A stretch of 64,000 nt of DNA. Source: Oxalobacter paraformigenes (lineage in GTDB: Bacteria > Pseudomonadota > Gammaproteobacteria > Burkholderiales > Burkholderiaceae_D). This document shows, piece by piece, positions 39,189-48,493 of this stretch (positions within the stretch are counted from its first letter, which is position 1; each line of letters starts with the position of its first letter). The translations under genes were made by a program, and so were the position numbers. The stretch is taken from positions 1-64,000 of the forward strand of contig NZ_KI392031.1 of NCBI RefSeq assembly GCF_000158475.2, given 5' to 3'. The notes beneath the pieces are model-generated. The model made no database searches. It was not told where the DNA came from and worked only from the letters and a program-made list of their open reading frames with translations.

Positions 39189-39797
39189 ATGAAATTGTAT
39201 TACACTCCCGGAGCCTGTTCGCTTTCACCTCACATTGTGTTGCTTGAATCCGGCTTGCCGTTTGAACTGGAAAAAGTGGATTTGCAGGAAAAGGAAACCG
39301 CTTCGGGCCATGATTTTTATCTCGTCAATACAAAAGGATCGGTTCCCGCGCTGGAACTTGAGGATGGTTCCATTCTGACGGAAGGCGCCGTTATTATCCA
39401 GTATCTGGGTGATCTGGTTCCGGAAAAACAGCTTGTTCCCTTGCCGAAGACGATGGAACGATATCGTCTTATGGAGTGGCTCAACTTTATTGCGACGGAA
39501 TTGCAGAAAAGTTTTGTACCGATATTCAATCCGTCTTATGGCGCCTGCCGCGAAGAGGCGAAAAAGACCTTGCTCAGGCAATTCGATTATGTCGAACGCC
39601 AGTTGGGGAAAAAGCCTTATTTGATGGGGGAACGGTTTACCGTTGCCGATGCGTATCTGTTTACTGTTTCCACCTGGCTCGGGGCGGCTGATCTGGAGAT
39701 CGATCAATGGAAAGCCCTGGCTGAATATGGTAAGCGGGTTTCAGAACGTCCGGCCGTTCATAAAGCCATGATTGCAGAAGGTTTGCTTCAGGGGTGA
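39189..39797 (+). CDS. gst: Glutathione S-transferase, beta-class-like
   Basis: A 202-residue cytosolic GST. The thioredoxin-like domain begins MKLYYTPGACSLSPHIVLLESG, with the Cys-10 region of beta-class enzymes, and has the glutathione-contacting NTKGSVPALELEDGSILTEGAVIIQYL. The all-helical domain carries FTVADAYLFTVSTW. The likely role is conjugation or glutathione-dependent detoxification. It stands alone between the M48 protease and the aldo/keto reductase. Confidence 0.93.
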   Translation: MKLYYTPGACSLSPHIVLLESGLPFELEKVDLQEKETASGHDFYLVNTKGSVPALELEDGSILTEGAVIIQYLGDLVPEKQLVPLPKTMERYRLMEWLNFIATELQKSFVPIFNPSYGACREEAKKTLLRQFDYVERQLGKKPYLMGERFTVADAYLFTVSTWLGAADLEIDQWKALAEYGKRVSERPAVHKAMIAEGLLQG

Positions 39798-39824
39798 GGA
39801 ATGGCGCGTTTTAAGGTGGGCTGT

Positions 39825-40868
39825 TTACAGGGCCGGATTGGTGATCAGGGCATGGATTGCATTGATTCGATCAACGATTTCATCGTTTAGCGAAATGGAA
39901 ATGGCATCGATGTTTTCCTTAAGATGGTCCAGCTTCGTTGCCCCGATAATGGTGGCGTCGATAAACCAGCGGGAATAACACCATGCCAGAGCCAGTTGGG
40001 CTGGCGTCATGTTGTATTCCCTGGCCAATTGCATATACTGGCGGGTCGCTTCGAGTACGGCCGGACGGCGGTAGTGTGCGTTCCAGTCTGCTGAAAAGAG
40101 AGTCAGCCGTCCGCGAATTTTCGGGTTGTCGATGTACTTTCCTGTCAGTTGGCCGAAAGCGAGAGGGCTATAGGCGATCAGTCCGACGTTTTCCCGGAAG
40201 CAGATTTCATCCATGCCAATTTCAAAATGCCGGTCAGTCAGATTGTAGGCGTTCTGGATGGAAACGATTTTCGGCAAACCTTTCATTTCGGCGATCTTGA
40301 TGAACTCCATCAGGCCCCATGCCGATTCGTTGGAAATGCCGATATGGCGGATTTTGCCTTCTTCAATCAGTTTGCCCAACGCCCCCAGCGTTTCTTCAAT
40401 CGGCACACTGGGCCGCTCGTCTTTGGGATTGAAGATAACCTTGCCGAAGAACGGCACGTTCCGGCTGGGCCAGTGTAACTGGTAAAGGTCGATGTATTCG
40501 GTTTTGAGACGTTTCAGGCTGTTTTCGACCGCGAGGCGGATATTGTGTTCGTCGAGATCGCTTTTGCCGTTGCGTATCCATGGGATGAGCCGCGAGGGAC
40601 CGGCTATTTTTGTCGCGAGAACGATGCTGTCACGATTTCCCCTTTTTTTCAGCCAGTTCCCGATGATGGTTTCGCTCAGTCCGTGAGTGACCGCTTGCGG
40701 CATGACGGGATAAATTTCGGCTGTGTCGATGAAATTGATACCGCGTTCGACCGCGTAATCGAGCAGGCGAAAAGCTTCGCTTTCATTGTTTTGGTCGCCG
40801 AAGGTCATGGTGCCCAGACAAACCTTCGAGACGAACATGCCACTGGTGCCTAAAGGTATTTTCTGCAT
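39825..40868 (-). CDS. Aldo/keto reductase, Tas-like
   Basis: A 347-residue NADPH-dependent (beta/alpha)8 oxidoreductase. The start MQKIPLGTSGMFVSKVCLGTMTFGDQNNESEAFRLLDYAVERGINFIDTAEIYPV contains the catalytic Asp-Tyr region, YIDLYQLHWPSR the catalytic His and VLATKIAG the Lys strand. IIGATKLDHLKENI near the end is the cofactor-binding loop. The YPVMPQ segment and length match E. coli Tas rather than shorter AKR forms. The ATG at 40866-40868 is chosen for its family start. The substrate is unknown. It lies downstream of pyrD on the same strand. Confidence 0.93.
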   Translation of the reverse strand: MQKIPLGTSGMFVSKVCLGTMTFGDQNNESEAFRLLDYAVERGINFIDTAEIYPVMPQAVTHGLSETIIGNWLKKRGNRDSIVLATKIAGPSRLIPWIRNGKSDLDEHNIRLAVENSLKRLKTEYIDLYQLHWPSRNVPFFGKVIFNPKDERPSVPIEETLGALGKLIEEGKIRHIGISNESAWGLMEFIKIAEMKGLPKIVSIQNAYNLTDRHFEIGMDEICFRENVGLIAYSPLAFGQLTGKYIDNPKIRGRLTLFSADWNAHYRRPAVLEATRQYMQLAREYNMTPAQLALAWCYSRWFIDATIIGATKLDHLKENIDAISISLNDEIVDRINAIHALITNPAL

Positions 40869-40909
40869 GATTCCGGTTCCTCTTGTAGATAGCGACAGTA
40901 GAAAAAACC

Positions 40910-41950
40910 TCAGTCCCTGCGCAAGGCCTGTACGCATTCGCGTACCAGTCCGGGGCCTGAATAAATCATGCCGGTCAGTATCTGGACCAGTGACGCGCCC
41001 GCTTCTGTTTTTTCCCGGGCGTCTTCGCCGGACAAAATACCGCCTACCCCGATGATGGGAATGGCATTTCCCAATTCCGTTTTCAAGCAGCGGATAACGT
41101 GAGTGGAAAGATCCTTGACGGGAGCACCGGAAAGTCCTCCCGCTTCCTGACCGTGTTTGAGATGTTTGACGGTATCGCGTGTAATGGTTGTGTTCGTTGC
41201 AATGACGCCATCGATCTTGTGACGAAGCAATGCATCCGCGATATTTCTGATCTGGTTATCGTCAATGTCCGGCGCGATTTTCAATGCCAGAGGAACATAT
41301 CGGGAATACTGTTGCGACAGTCTGTCCTGCGCCGTTTTCAGTTGCGTCAGCAGATTGTCCAGTTCGGATTCACCCTGCAATTGTCGCAGATTTTTCGTAT
41401 TGGGCGAGGAAATGTTGATGGCAATGTAATCTGCGACAGGATAAACCTTTTCGAGACAGATCAGATAGTCGTCAACGGCGTTTTCAATAGGCGTGCTTGC
41501 ATTTTTTCCGATGTTTAAACCCAAAATGCCTTTTTTTTCCCGATAAAAGCGTGAGGCTTTTACGTTCTCCACGAGTATATCGACACCGTCGTTGTTGAAT
41601 CCCATCCGGTTGATCAATCCTTCCGCTTCCGGGAGCCGGAACATTCTGGGTTTGGGATTGCCGGACTGGGGTTTCGGAGTGACGGTGCCAAGTTCGAGAA
41701 AACCGAATCCGAGAGAGGCCAGACCGTCAATGCAGGATCCGTTTTTATCCAGACCGGCGGCCAGTCCGACCGGATTGGGAAAAGTCAGTCCCATGACTTT
41801 GCGGGGCGACGGACTGACGGCGGGCGCCAGAGCGGTCATTCCCATAGCGGAAGCCATTCTCATGGATGAGAGAGTGAAGTGGTGGGCGTTTTCCGGATCC
41901 AGGGAAAAAAGGCATGGCCGGATCAGGGCGTACATGAAATTAGGGATCAT
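40910..41950 (-). CDS. pyrD: Dihydroorotate dehydrogenase (quinone), class 2
   Basis: Membrane-associated FMN enzyme oxidising dihydroorotate to orotate with quinone. The 346 residues start with the amphipathic quinone-site helices ([22 protein letters not shown]) that define class 2. [43 protein letters not shown], the catalytic Ser region [12 protein letters not shown] and [13 protein letters not shown] follow. The start could also be the ATG at 41935, which matches E. coli PyrD more exactly. It follows aat in the minus-strand group. Confidence 0.95.
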   Translation of the reverse strand: MIPNFMYALIRPCLFSLDPENAHHFTLSSMRMASAMGMTALAPAVSPSPRKVMGLTFPNPVGLAAGLDKNGSCIDGLASLGFGFLELGTVTPKPQSGNPKPRMFRLPEAEGLINRMGFNNDGVDILVENVKASRFYREKKGILGLNIGKNASTPIENAVDDYLICLEKVYPVADYIAINISSPNTKNLRQLQGESELDNLLTQLKTAQDRLSQQYSRYVPLALKIAPDIDDNQIRNIADALLRHKIDGVIATNTTITRDTVKHLKHGQEAGGLSGAPVKDLSTHVIRCLKTELGNAIPIIGVGGILSGEDAREKTEAGASLVQILTGMIYSGPGLVRECVQALRRD

Positions 41951-42071
41951 GAGATTCAATTTTGTTGCGACGGCGCCAGACCGGTTCCGGAAGAAAAGGC
42001 CTTTCACGGCGGTTTTTCCGGAACGAACATTCAGGATGGCCTATATTGTATCGTAATTCGCGGATTTATTT

Positions 42072-42842
42072 TCATCGGGAAATTGTGTGAAAGGAGCACA
42101 AGGGACAGAGATTGTCTGATTTCCACGACGTGACCGGCGGCAAATCGATGACGCTTTTAAGGTGAACAGTGAAATCGGCGCGGCTGATCGGACGGGCGCC
42201 CAGTGAAGCGAGATGGGCTGTTTCCTGCTGGCAGTCGATCATTTTCACGCCGTTCATTTTCAGGAAAAAAACAAGATGGGAAAGGGCGATTTTCGAGGCG
42301 TCCCTTACCCTGGCGAACATGGATTCGCCAAAAAATATTTTTCCCAGGCAAATGCCGTAGGCTCCGCCTACCAGTCTGTTTTCATACCATAGCTCCGACG
42401 AATGGGCGATGCCCATTTCATGGAGTTTCTGATAGTTGTCGATGATTTCGTCGGTTATCCATGTGCCCGCTATATGGTTTCTGGGTGCGGCGCACGCTTT
42501 TATGACTTGCCCGAAGTCGGCATCGAATTTCAGTTTCCAGGGGCCGCCGGTGTGGATGCTTTTGTGAATTTGTCGAAGTTTTTTCTTCAGACTGTGGGAA
42601 ATGACAAAATGTTCCGTCGGCAACACCATACGGGGATCAGTGCTCCACCACAAGACAGGCTGGTTTTCGGAAAACCAGGGGAATATGCCCTGTCGATAAG
42701 CGTTGACAAGGCGGTCCGGAGACAGATCGGCGCTTGCCGCCAACAGTCCCGGAAAACCGCTTTCTTCCGTCAAGGCCGTTTCGACCGCAGGAAAAGGATC
42801 GTTTTGTTCTAGCCAGGGGATCATTGAACGGGTTGCTGCCAT
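42072..42842 (-). CDS. aat: Leucyl/phenylalanyl-tRNA--protein transferase
   Basis: Adds Leu or Phe to proteins with N-terminal Arg or Lys, marking them for ClpAP (bacterial N-end rule). The 256 residues contain [45 protein letters not shown] and [24 protein letters not shown]. The start ATG at 42840-42842 is favoured; MIPWLEQ at 42824 is an alternative and resembles other Betaproteobacteria. The TIR-like gene ends 41 bp upstream on the same strand. Confidence 0.95.
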   Translation of the reverse strand: MAATRSMIPWLEQNDPFPAVETALTEESGFPGLLAASADLSPDRLVNAYRQGIFPWFSENQPVLWWSTDPRMVLPTEHFVISHSLKKKLRQIHKSIHTGGPWKLKFDADFGQVIKACAAPRNHIAGTWITDEIIDNYQKLHEMGIAHSSELWYENRLVGGAYGICLGKIFFGESMFARVRDASKIALSHLVFFLKMNGVKMIDCQQETAHLASLGARPISRADFTVHLKSVIDLPPVTSWKSDNLCPLCSFHTISR

Positions 42843-42883
42843 TTCAGAGATGGCATACGGGGCTGGATAAAAAACTTTGCCAA

Positions 42884-43309
42884 TTATTTTTTGAGTCTGG
42901 CATGTCTGACGATGGCATCTCCCAGTTGCATGGCATCCCATTTCACGATTTCCGCCGCGGCGCGTTTTTCCTTGTGGGAGGTATATTTCGGATCGACGGC
43001 ATCTACCAGAATGACTGGTATGCCCAGCTTTTTCGCCGCGTCCAGTTCCAGATTGATCCAGCGTTTGAATTCTTCATAAACGCCCGCCAGAATGATGAGA
43101 CACGAACAGGGTTTCATCTGCTTTTCAATCGCGATTGCCAGTGCCTTGTTGGAGGGCACAGACTGGGCCGGATCGTCTTTCGATACGCTGTAGTATTCAT
43201 ATCCGAACCCTTCCGTTTTCAGACGGTATGTTTCCATCAGGCTCGTGATTCTTTCAATGCCATCTTGTTCGACCCAGCCGTGGCTGAGAAAAACGGGATA
43301 CGTTGCCAT
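42884..43309 (-). CDS. TIR-like (MTH538/ThsB-type) domain protein
   Basis: A 141-residue single-domain protein with the flavodoxin-like TIR-like fold (MTH538/DUF1863, related to ThsB of Thoeris). It begins [28 protein letters not shown] with the typical beta-A strand ending in S-H. Further on are a [36 protein letters not shown] stretch, which gives the beta-D/alpha-D region with a conserved Trp and Glu, and a C-terminal helix. Relatives make cyclic ADP-ribose-type signals or bind nucleotides. No SIR2/SLOG partner lies nearby, so a complete Thoeris system is not present. It is flanked on the same strand by a Nudix gene upstream and aat downstream. GGAG lies 12 bases before the ATG. Confidence 0.78.
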   Translation of the reverse strand: MATYPVFLSHGWVEQDGIERITSLMETYRLKTEGFGYEYYSVSKDDPAQSVPSNKALAIAIEKQMKPCSCLIILAGVYEEFKRWINLELDAAKKLGIPVILVDAVDPKYTSHKEKRAAAEIVKWDAMQLGDAIVRHARLKK

Positions 43310-43362
43310 AAAGTGAAATCTCCAAATTTTGCAGTGAACGGCTGAAATCGGATCGGGTCGGC

Positions 43363-43917
43363 CTATTGGGTCAGGTCGAGTGTGTGAAAACCGAAATCGC
43401 CTCCCTTCTGAATTTTCTTTTTGTCTTCAAAATAGAACTTGAGTGCGTATTTTATCGTTGAAAAGGCCAGTTGATTCCAGGGAATTTCATTTTCGGTAAA
43501 GAGTCGGGTCTCAAGGCTTTCCTCACCCGGCGCAAAGTTCGTGTTTTCCAGATGGGCCAGATAGAACAGGTGAACCTGATGATAGGCCGGCAAATTCATT
43601 AGGGAGAACAGGGTCGAGATTTTTACGTCTGCCCCCGCTTCTTCCTTTGTTTCCCGTCTGGCTGCCTGTTCCGTCGTCTCATCGTTTTCCATAAACCCCC
43701 CCGGGAGAGTCCAGAAACCGTGCCGGGGCGTTATCGCCCGGCGACACAGCAAAATGGACGTTTCCTTTTTCGTCTCCCAGGTCGGTATGCTGCAAACCAC
43801 GATTTTCGGATTTTCATAATGGATCGTGTTGCAGTTCGGGCAGATATGGCGCGGCATATTGTCCAGCGGCGGGATATCGACAATCAGGGGATGAGCGCAG
43901 TGAGAACAGAATTTCAT
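43363..43917 (-). CDS. Nudix hydrolase with N-terminal zinc ribbon
   Basis: A 184-residue Nudix protein. Residues 1-35 form a zinc ribbon with two Cys pairs (CSHC ... CPNC). The Nudix box in GGFMENDETTEQAARRETKEEAGA (about 73-96) is intact, preceded by RRAITPRHGFWTLPGG. The layout resembles NADH pyrophosphatase-like and ADP-ribose pyrophosphatase-like enzymes; the NudC-specific SQPWPFPxS motif is absent. It precedes the TIR-like gene by 53 bp on the same strand, so both may be in one transcript. Confidence 0.88.
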   Translation of the reverse strand: MKFCSHCAHPLIVDIPPLDNMPRHICPNCNTIHYENPKIVVCSIPTWETKKETSILLCRRAITPRHGFWTLPGGFMENDETTEQAARRETKEEAGADVKISTLFSLMNLPAYHQVHLFYLAHLENTNFAPGEESLETRLFTENEIPWNQLAFSTIKYALKFYFEDKKKIQKGGDFGFHTLDLTQ

Positions 43918-44112
43918 GTAAATTTAAAACGGCTCGGAACGGAATATAAGGAAACGACAACAGGATATCATTGAATAAAACCATTGATAACAATTCGCGC
44001 AATCAACACAATGTTACCTTCTTTTCCAACGCTTCAAAAGGTGCGTTGGCGGCGGAAAGTACAAGGCCCTTGTGAGGTTTTCCGGAAAAGAATGGCTCTT
44101 TATGAGACGCAC

Positions 44113-44141
44113 TTGAATAAAAAAGAAAACCGGGTTATAAT
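44113..44141 (+). promoter_or_regulatory. Promoter of tRNA-fMet
   Basis: TTGAAT (44113-44118) and a perfect TATAAT (44136-44141) are 17 bp apart. The start would be near 44148, about 8 nt before the tRNA. Confidence 0.85.
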
Positions 44142-44155
44142 TCTACCTTTCCAGA

Positions 44156-44232
<77 letters not shown>

Positions 44233-44239
44233 TTTTTAT

Positions 44240-44276
44240 AAAAATGCCGTTAATTCAATGAGTTAGCGGCGTTTTT
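44240..44276 (+). terminator. Terminator of tRNA-fMet
   Basis: AAAAATGCCGTTAAT pairs along its full 15-bp length with GTTAGCGGCGTTTTT, allowing three G-T wobbles, around a 7-base loop, and ends in T6. Confidence 0.8.
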
Positions 44277-44615
44277 TGTGCTATTTCTAGTCTGATTTTA
44301 AAATCAAAAAACTAGCATTACCTGCAACTTCTCTAAATAAACTTGGCGTTAATTAATGAGAACTAATCGTCTAGTTTCAAGAAGGAACTAGTTCTTCGAT
44401 GGTGCTGAATATTGATGCACTTTGAATGCGGAATAATATAATTTAAGATATAAATCATAGGGCGTGAATAATATCTGATGCGCAGCACAATCGGGTAGCC
44501 CAAGACAAACTCCCTCAATTGCTAAATCACACGCAAAATGTCACTGGTCATTAGCTGTATCACACACTGGAATTCGGAGTAAGTGCCTGCATTCACATAG
44601 AGGTTAAGTGCGTAT
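44277..44615. other. Gene-free AT-rich interval after tRNA-fMet
   Basis: About 340 bp between the tRNA-fMet terminator and the end of the HEPN gene. No coding region or RNA gene is evident on either strand. Confidence 0.4.
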
Positions 44616-45416
44616 TCATGGTGCATGAACAATAGAAATAAACTCATGTGCCCCATCTGGGGAATATGCTTTTCCACCTGCTGCATCAAGGGTGCTCATG
44701 AATGCGAGAAGTGGGATGGTGCGTTTGTCAGATTTTGAGAAAGTGATGTTTCCCATCTCATTGTTTTCATGTACCAATAATAAAGATAACTGGCGGATTT
44801 CAAGATCAAATGCGCAAAATATTCCCCTAGAGAATGTATATGCGGGGAATTCATTGTCAATAATCGTTTTTGTTTTTGTTCGTTTAATGCCAGTGGGGTT
44901 GACAGAAACCTCGTCAGCAACCCAGAAGCTAGTAGTAATGCCGTTTGCAAAGACATGGCGGGTTGCCCCAAGGAAGAGTGTTACAATGTCCACGGCATCT
45001 TCAACCTCTGATAAATTTGGGCTATGAAATTCGTGCTCCATGAGATTACGGAGGCGAATAATTTTTTTAATGATCCGAGGAGCAACCAAGCCAAGGGCTG
45101 ATATTTTTTCAAGCCTGCTTGGAAACTGCTTTGGAATAGAGAGGCCAAACCCATGAAGAATATTCGCGACCTGACAGTCTATTGCTCGTTTGGCGTTTGA
45201 TAGGCCGTTTACAAGGCCGTGAACATCTCCGATATTTAAGTCAGCTTCGGCATAGCGAAGATATTCAAATGGCGTAACTGGGGTCACGTATCCTAATGAC
45301 TCAACACCCTTAAGGTCAAGTGTGGGTTTCTGCCAATTAGGCACATAGGCATTAATGTACTGAGCTTCGTTCATTGTAATCAGGCTATGAGTTCCAATTT
45401 CATCGTTATTCAGCAT
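44616..45416 (-). CDS. HEPN-motif protein of unknown function
   Basis: A 266-residue protein I do not recognise as a named family. Residues about 55-155 look helical and contain RLRNLMEHEFHSPNLSEVEDAVDIV, where R123-N-L-M-E-H128 fits the Rx4-6H motif of HEPN ribonucleases and HEPN-type sensor domains. The C-terminal 100 residues are mixed strand/helix without known motifs. No ribosome site is clear; the ATG at 45414-45416 is the longest choice, and 45374 is an alternative. It lies in the AT-rich segment, on the same strand as a second HEPN gene upstream. HEPN proteins often act in toxin or anti-phage systems, but no antitoxin-like partner is visible. Confidence 0.6.
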   Translation of the reverse strand: MLNNDEIGTHSLITMNEAQYINAYVPNWQKPTLDLKGVESLGYVTPVTPFEYLRYAEADLNIGDVHGLVNGLSNAKRAIDCQVANILHGFGLSIPKQFPSRLEKISALGLVAPRIIKKIIRLRNLMEHEFHSPNLSEVEDAVDIVTLFLGATRHVFANGITTSFWVADEVSVNPTGIKRTKTKTIIDNEFPAYTFSRGIFCAFDLEIRQLSLLLVHENNEMGNITFSKSDKRTIPLLAFMSTLDAAGGKAYSPDGAHEFISIVHAP

Positions 45417-45621
45417 TAGGAAAGAGTACCAATTTCTTAAGCATACACACTCAAGCCCAATCAGTGCTTCAATGCTGGTCTTTTTCGTTCATTCTAAAAG
45501 AGTAGTGTCAGTTTATATCACATGTGTCTTCATTTACGTATTTTTGCAGAGAAGCTATTAATAGACGAACGGCTAGTACTCCTGCATTCAGAAATTTCAT
45601 CATATGTGATTCTTCAGAATA

Positions 45622-46326
45622 TCAGGCTAATTTATCTCGGTTCCATGATATTAATTTTGCTGTCCCATGCACAAAAGTTAAGCGTACATCGTAGAGACGG
45701 CCAACGATGTTCGTGTTGTTTTCCCAACGACCAAGCCATAGCTTAACTTTTTCAGAAAGTTGTCTTCTCATGTCACCATGCCCATCTATGTAAAAAGCCT
45801 CAAGAGCTTGCATAACGCCAAATAGTTGTATTCCATCGCTTGTCGAATCGGCTAGACCCACTACATACGTATATGCTGCTAGCGTGCGTTCGATTCGACT
45901 TTCGCTAATGTACTTTTCGAAATTATTTTTATTGGCCCATTCCACGACCTTTATAATTTCGATATTTACTAGTTGAGGCTAAGCGGATTCTTGCATTTTG
46001 TATTCAATCGAATATAGCCGAATTTTTTCTCGAATTGATTTTTGTAATTGCTCATTCACGAAACTTAAGCTTTTACAGGTTTCGATAATGCTTGGGTAAG
46101 CTAACTTTGTCAGGAACAGAATTATTTCGATTTTTTTCGCATAAGTAGCACAAGTAGCGTAGTCTGATAAATAGTGTTCTATTTCATCTTTTCCTAGATA
46201 TGAATTGCCTTTCAAAAAGAGTTGTCTGTCGATTGATATCGCTCCCTTTATAAAGATTGTTACGGCTTGAAAAAGACGAAAATAAGGATTTCTTTTTTGA
46301 ATGGCGGCAGTTAGTTCAATTGACAA
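45622..46326 (-). pseudogene. HEPN (Apea-like) gene interrupted by an in-frame TAG
   Basis: Two minus-strand open frames, 46326-45979 (115 codons) and the stretch down to 45622, lie in the same reading frame and are separated only by a TAG at codon 116. Read through, they give about 234 codons. The C-terminal part FGVMQALEAFYIDGHGDMRRQLSEKVKLWL...IVGRLYDVRLTFVHGTAKLI matches the end of Apea-like HEPN domains, with the Rx4H motif at codons 215-220. The downstream half has no good start of its own. A nonsense mutation, a sequencing error or suppression are the possible explanations. It is AT-rich like its neighbour. Confidence 0.65.
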
Positions 46327-46694
46327 TTCATTAATGAGATCGGTAGAGTGAAAAATGATAGTCCCTACTATAGATGTTTTTGCAATTTGTATTGCATGCG
46401 GTAATTGTAAAATAAGTTAATCTAAAACTGAGAAAATTTATCTCCCAATTCATTTTTTTCAACTAATGGGAGGCTGACTGGAAGAAATGCCTATACAGAA
46501 TGTTGTGCCATACTTCATCTCTTGAAGTGGTATTAGCCCTATTGCCAATATTATGCTCGATAGATATAACTGTACACTAGTCATTGCATTTAACTTTCGT
46601 TTACCTGTAGATTTTTATGTCTTAAACCATGGTTTACGATTCTTGGGAAAGCTATAGATAAGTACTTCTTGTCTATACCGTACGGTGCAGACCA
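46327..46694. other. Gene-free AT-rich end of the candidate island
   Basis: About 370 bp upstream of the interrupted HEPN gene. No coding region is evident; it presumably holds the promoter of the HEPN genes. Confidence 0.4.
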
Positions 46695-46703
46695 CCGCAA
46701 CCA
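46695..46703 (+). repeat. Right copy of the tRNA-fMet 3'-end repeat
   Basis: CCGCAACCA, identical to 44224-44232; with the preceding two bases the match is 10 of 11. A GCCGC/GCGGC terminator follows 6 bp later, as after the intact tRNA, so this may be the displaced original tRNA tail. Confidence 0.5.
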
Positions 46704-46708
46704 GTTTC

Positions 46709-46741
46709 AAACGCCGCTGTAAGTTACCTTCAGCGGCGTTT
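46709..46741. terminator. Terminator next to the right repeat
   Basis: Perfect 11-bp stem AAACGCCGCTG / CAGCGGCGTTT with an 11-base loop and T4. It may once have served tRNA-fMet and could now also stop transcripts leaving putP, about 180 bp away. Confidence 0.85.
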
Positions 46742-46920
46742 TGTCTATTTTGTTTCCCGGTGATGCGTCTGCTTGTTTGTCAGGTATGGTTTTTAGATAA
46801 ATTGACGTTTTGATCCCGTCAGTTTTTTATGCCTTTTTCTGTTGCCGAAAAGTGTGCTTTTCAGAAGCTGGCGTGGCCTGAAATTGTGTAGCGTTTTCCG
46901 TATCTAACCGAAATGTCCGC

Positions 46921-48411
46921 TTAAATTTCTTCACGATAGGCTTTATCCGCTTTTTCGAACTGCACTTTCATCGTTTTGGAGGGCGGTTTGCCGAGAAGGC
47001 TGGTGACGACAATGGCGATGATGCCGAAAAGGAATCCGGGGATAATTTCGTAAATGCCCAGATGATCCAGGCATGTTTTCCATAAAATAATGGTTGCCGC
47101 GCCGACAAAGATGCCGGCAAAGGCGCCGTTTCTTGTCATCCGTTTCCATATGAGCGAAATCAGAATGACGGGGCCGAATGCCGCCCCGAAGCCGGCCCAG
47201 GCATAGGAAACCAGACTCAGTACCTTGTTGTTGGGGTTGAAAGCAATGACAAGCGCGATGAGGGAAACCAGCATGACCATGATGCGGCCTGTCCAGACCA
47301 GTTCGGTCTGGGAAGCGTTCGGGCGCAGGAAAGCCCGGTAAAAATCTTCGGTCAGGGCGCTGGAACAGACCAGCAACTGACAGCTTAACGTGCTCATGAC
47401 GGCAGCCATGATTGCCGAGAGAATAATGCCGGCGATCCAGGGGTTGAAAAGGATTTTGGTCAGTTCCATGAAGATCGCTTCATTATTTTGCGCGACACCG
47501 GCAGCTAAAGCGGGATTGTCCGAGAAGTAGGCGATACCGAAAAATCCGGTAGCGACGGCGCCCACAAGGCAGAGAATCATCCATGTCATACTGATGCGGC
47601 GCGCCTTGGGAATGGTTTTGACGGAATCGGCTGCCATAAAACGGACGAGGATGTGCGGTTGTCCGAAATAACCCAGTCCCCATCCCAGCAGGGAAATAAT
47701 GGCAATAAAGTCCATTTCTTTGAGCATGTCCAGTTTATCGGGTGTTTTCGCCTGGATTATGGACAGGGCTGTCGGAAAATCGCCGATTGCCAGAATGGCG
47801 AAAACCGGCGTTATCAAAAGAGCAAAAATCATCAGGGTTGCCTGAACGGTATCGGTCCAGCTGACTGCCAGAAAACCGCCGATGAAAACGTACGTGATTG
47901 TCGCGAATGCGCCTATCCAGAGGGCGGTCTCATAGGAGAGACCGAAAGTGCTTTCAAAAAGACGGGCTCCGGCTACCATACCTGAGGAACAGTAAATCGT
48001 GAAAAAGATCAGGATGACGAGAGCGGAAAGGATCCTCAGGAGTTTGCTGGTGTCTTCGAAACGGTTGGTCAGATAATCCGGCAGTGTCTGGGCATTGCCG
48101 CAATATTCGGTATGGATACGGAGGCGGCCGGCTACCAGCAGCCAGTTGAACCATGCCCCAATAACCAGTCCGATTGCAATCCAGCTTTCCGATAAGCCTG
48201 AGAGAAAAACAGCGCCCGGCAAGCCCATAAGTAGCCAGCCACTCATGTCGGAAGCTCCGGCAGACATGGCTGTGACAAAACTGCCAAGACGGCGTCCGCC
48301 CAAAATGTAATCGGAAAGGTTGCGTGTTGCCCGGTAAGCGATAAATCCGATAAGGGTCGTTGCGAGAATGTAAACGACAAAAGTAATGAGCAGAGGGGTA
48401 TCAACATTCAT
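46921..48411 (-). CDS. putP: Sodium/proline symporter PutP
   Basis: Na+-coupled proline uptake, sodium:solute symporter family. The 496 residues form about 13 helices. MNVDTPLLITFVVYILATTLIGFIAYRATRNLSDYILGGRRLGSFVTAMSAGASDMSGWLLMGLPGAVF has the family signature, with conserved sodium-site residues in helices 2 and 8 (the latter around AAVMSTLSCQLLVCSSALTEDFYR). The nearest family is PutP; pantothenate symporters are shorter. Proline can also serve as an osmolyte. Confidence 0.92.
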   Translation of the reverse strand: MNVDTPLLITFVVYILATTLIGFIAYRATRNLSDYILGGRRLGSFVTAMSAGASDMSGWLLMGLPGAVFLSGLSESWIAIGLVIGAWFNWLLVAGRLRIHTEYCGNAQTLPDYLTNRFEDTSKLLRILSALVILIFFTIYCSSGMVAGARLFESTFGLSYETALWIGAFATITYVFIGGFLAVSWTDTVQATLMIFALLITPVFAILAIGDFPTALSIIQAKTPDKLDMLKEMDFIAIISLLGWGLGYFGQPHILVRFMAADSVKTIPKARRISMTWMILCLVGAVATGFFGIAYFSDNPALAAGVAQNNEAIFMELTKILFNPWIAGIILSAIMAAVMSTLSCQLLVCSSALTEDFYRAFLRPNASQTELVWTGRIMVMLVSLIALVIAFNPNNKVLSLVSYAWAGFGAAFGPVILISLIWKRMTRNGAFAGIFVGAATIILWKTCLDHLGIYEIIPGFLFGIIAIVVTSLLGKPPSKTMKVQFEKADKAYREEI

Positions 48412-48493
48412 GCCTGGCTGTCCGGATAGGGGTTGGTGTAAAACGGGACATTAAAGCAAATAATCCGGCAATACGCCAGTATGCGATGAATTT

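Larger units (their letters stand above)
44233..46703. mobile_element. Candidate small island inserted at tRNA-fMet
   Basis: About 2.5 kb, clearly more AT-rich than its neighbours (sampled lines run near 28-42% G+C against about 50%). It is bounded by tRNA-fMet and by a second copy of the tRNA's last nine bases, each followed by a related GCCG/CGGC terminator hairpin. Content is two HEPN-type genes on the minus strand, one interrupted, and no integrase. This fits a decayed or integrase-less tRNA-targeted insertion, but the 9-bp repeat is short and could be chance. Confidence 0.45.

Noticed and set aside
42884-43309. Complete Thoeris defence system
   Set aside because: Only a ThsB-like TIR protein is present; no ThsA (SIR2/SLOG) or other known effector lies nearby.
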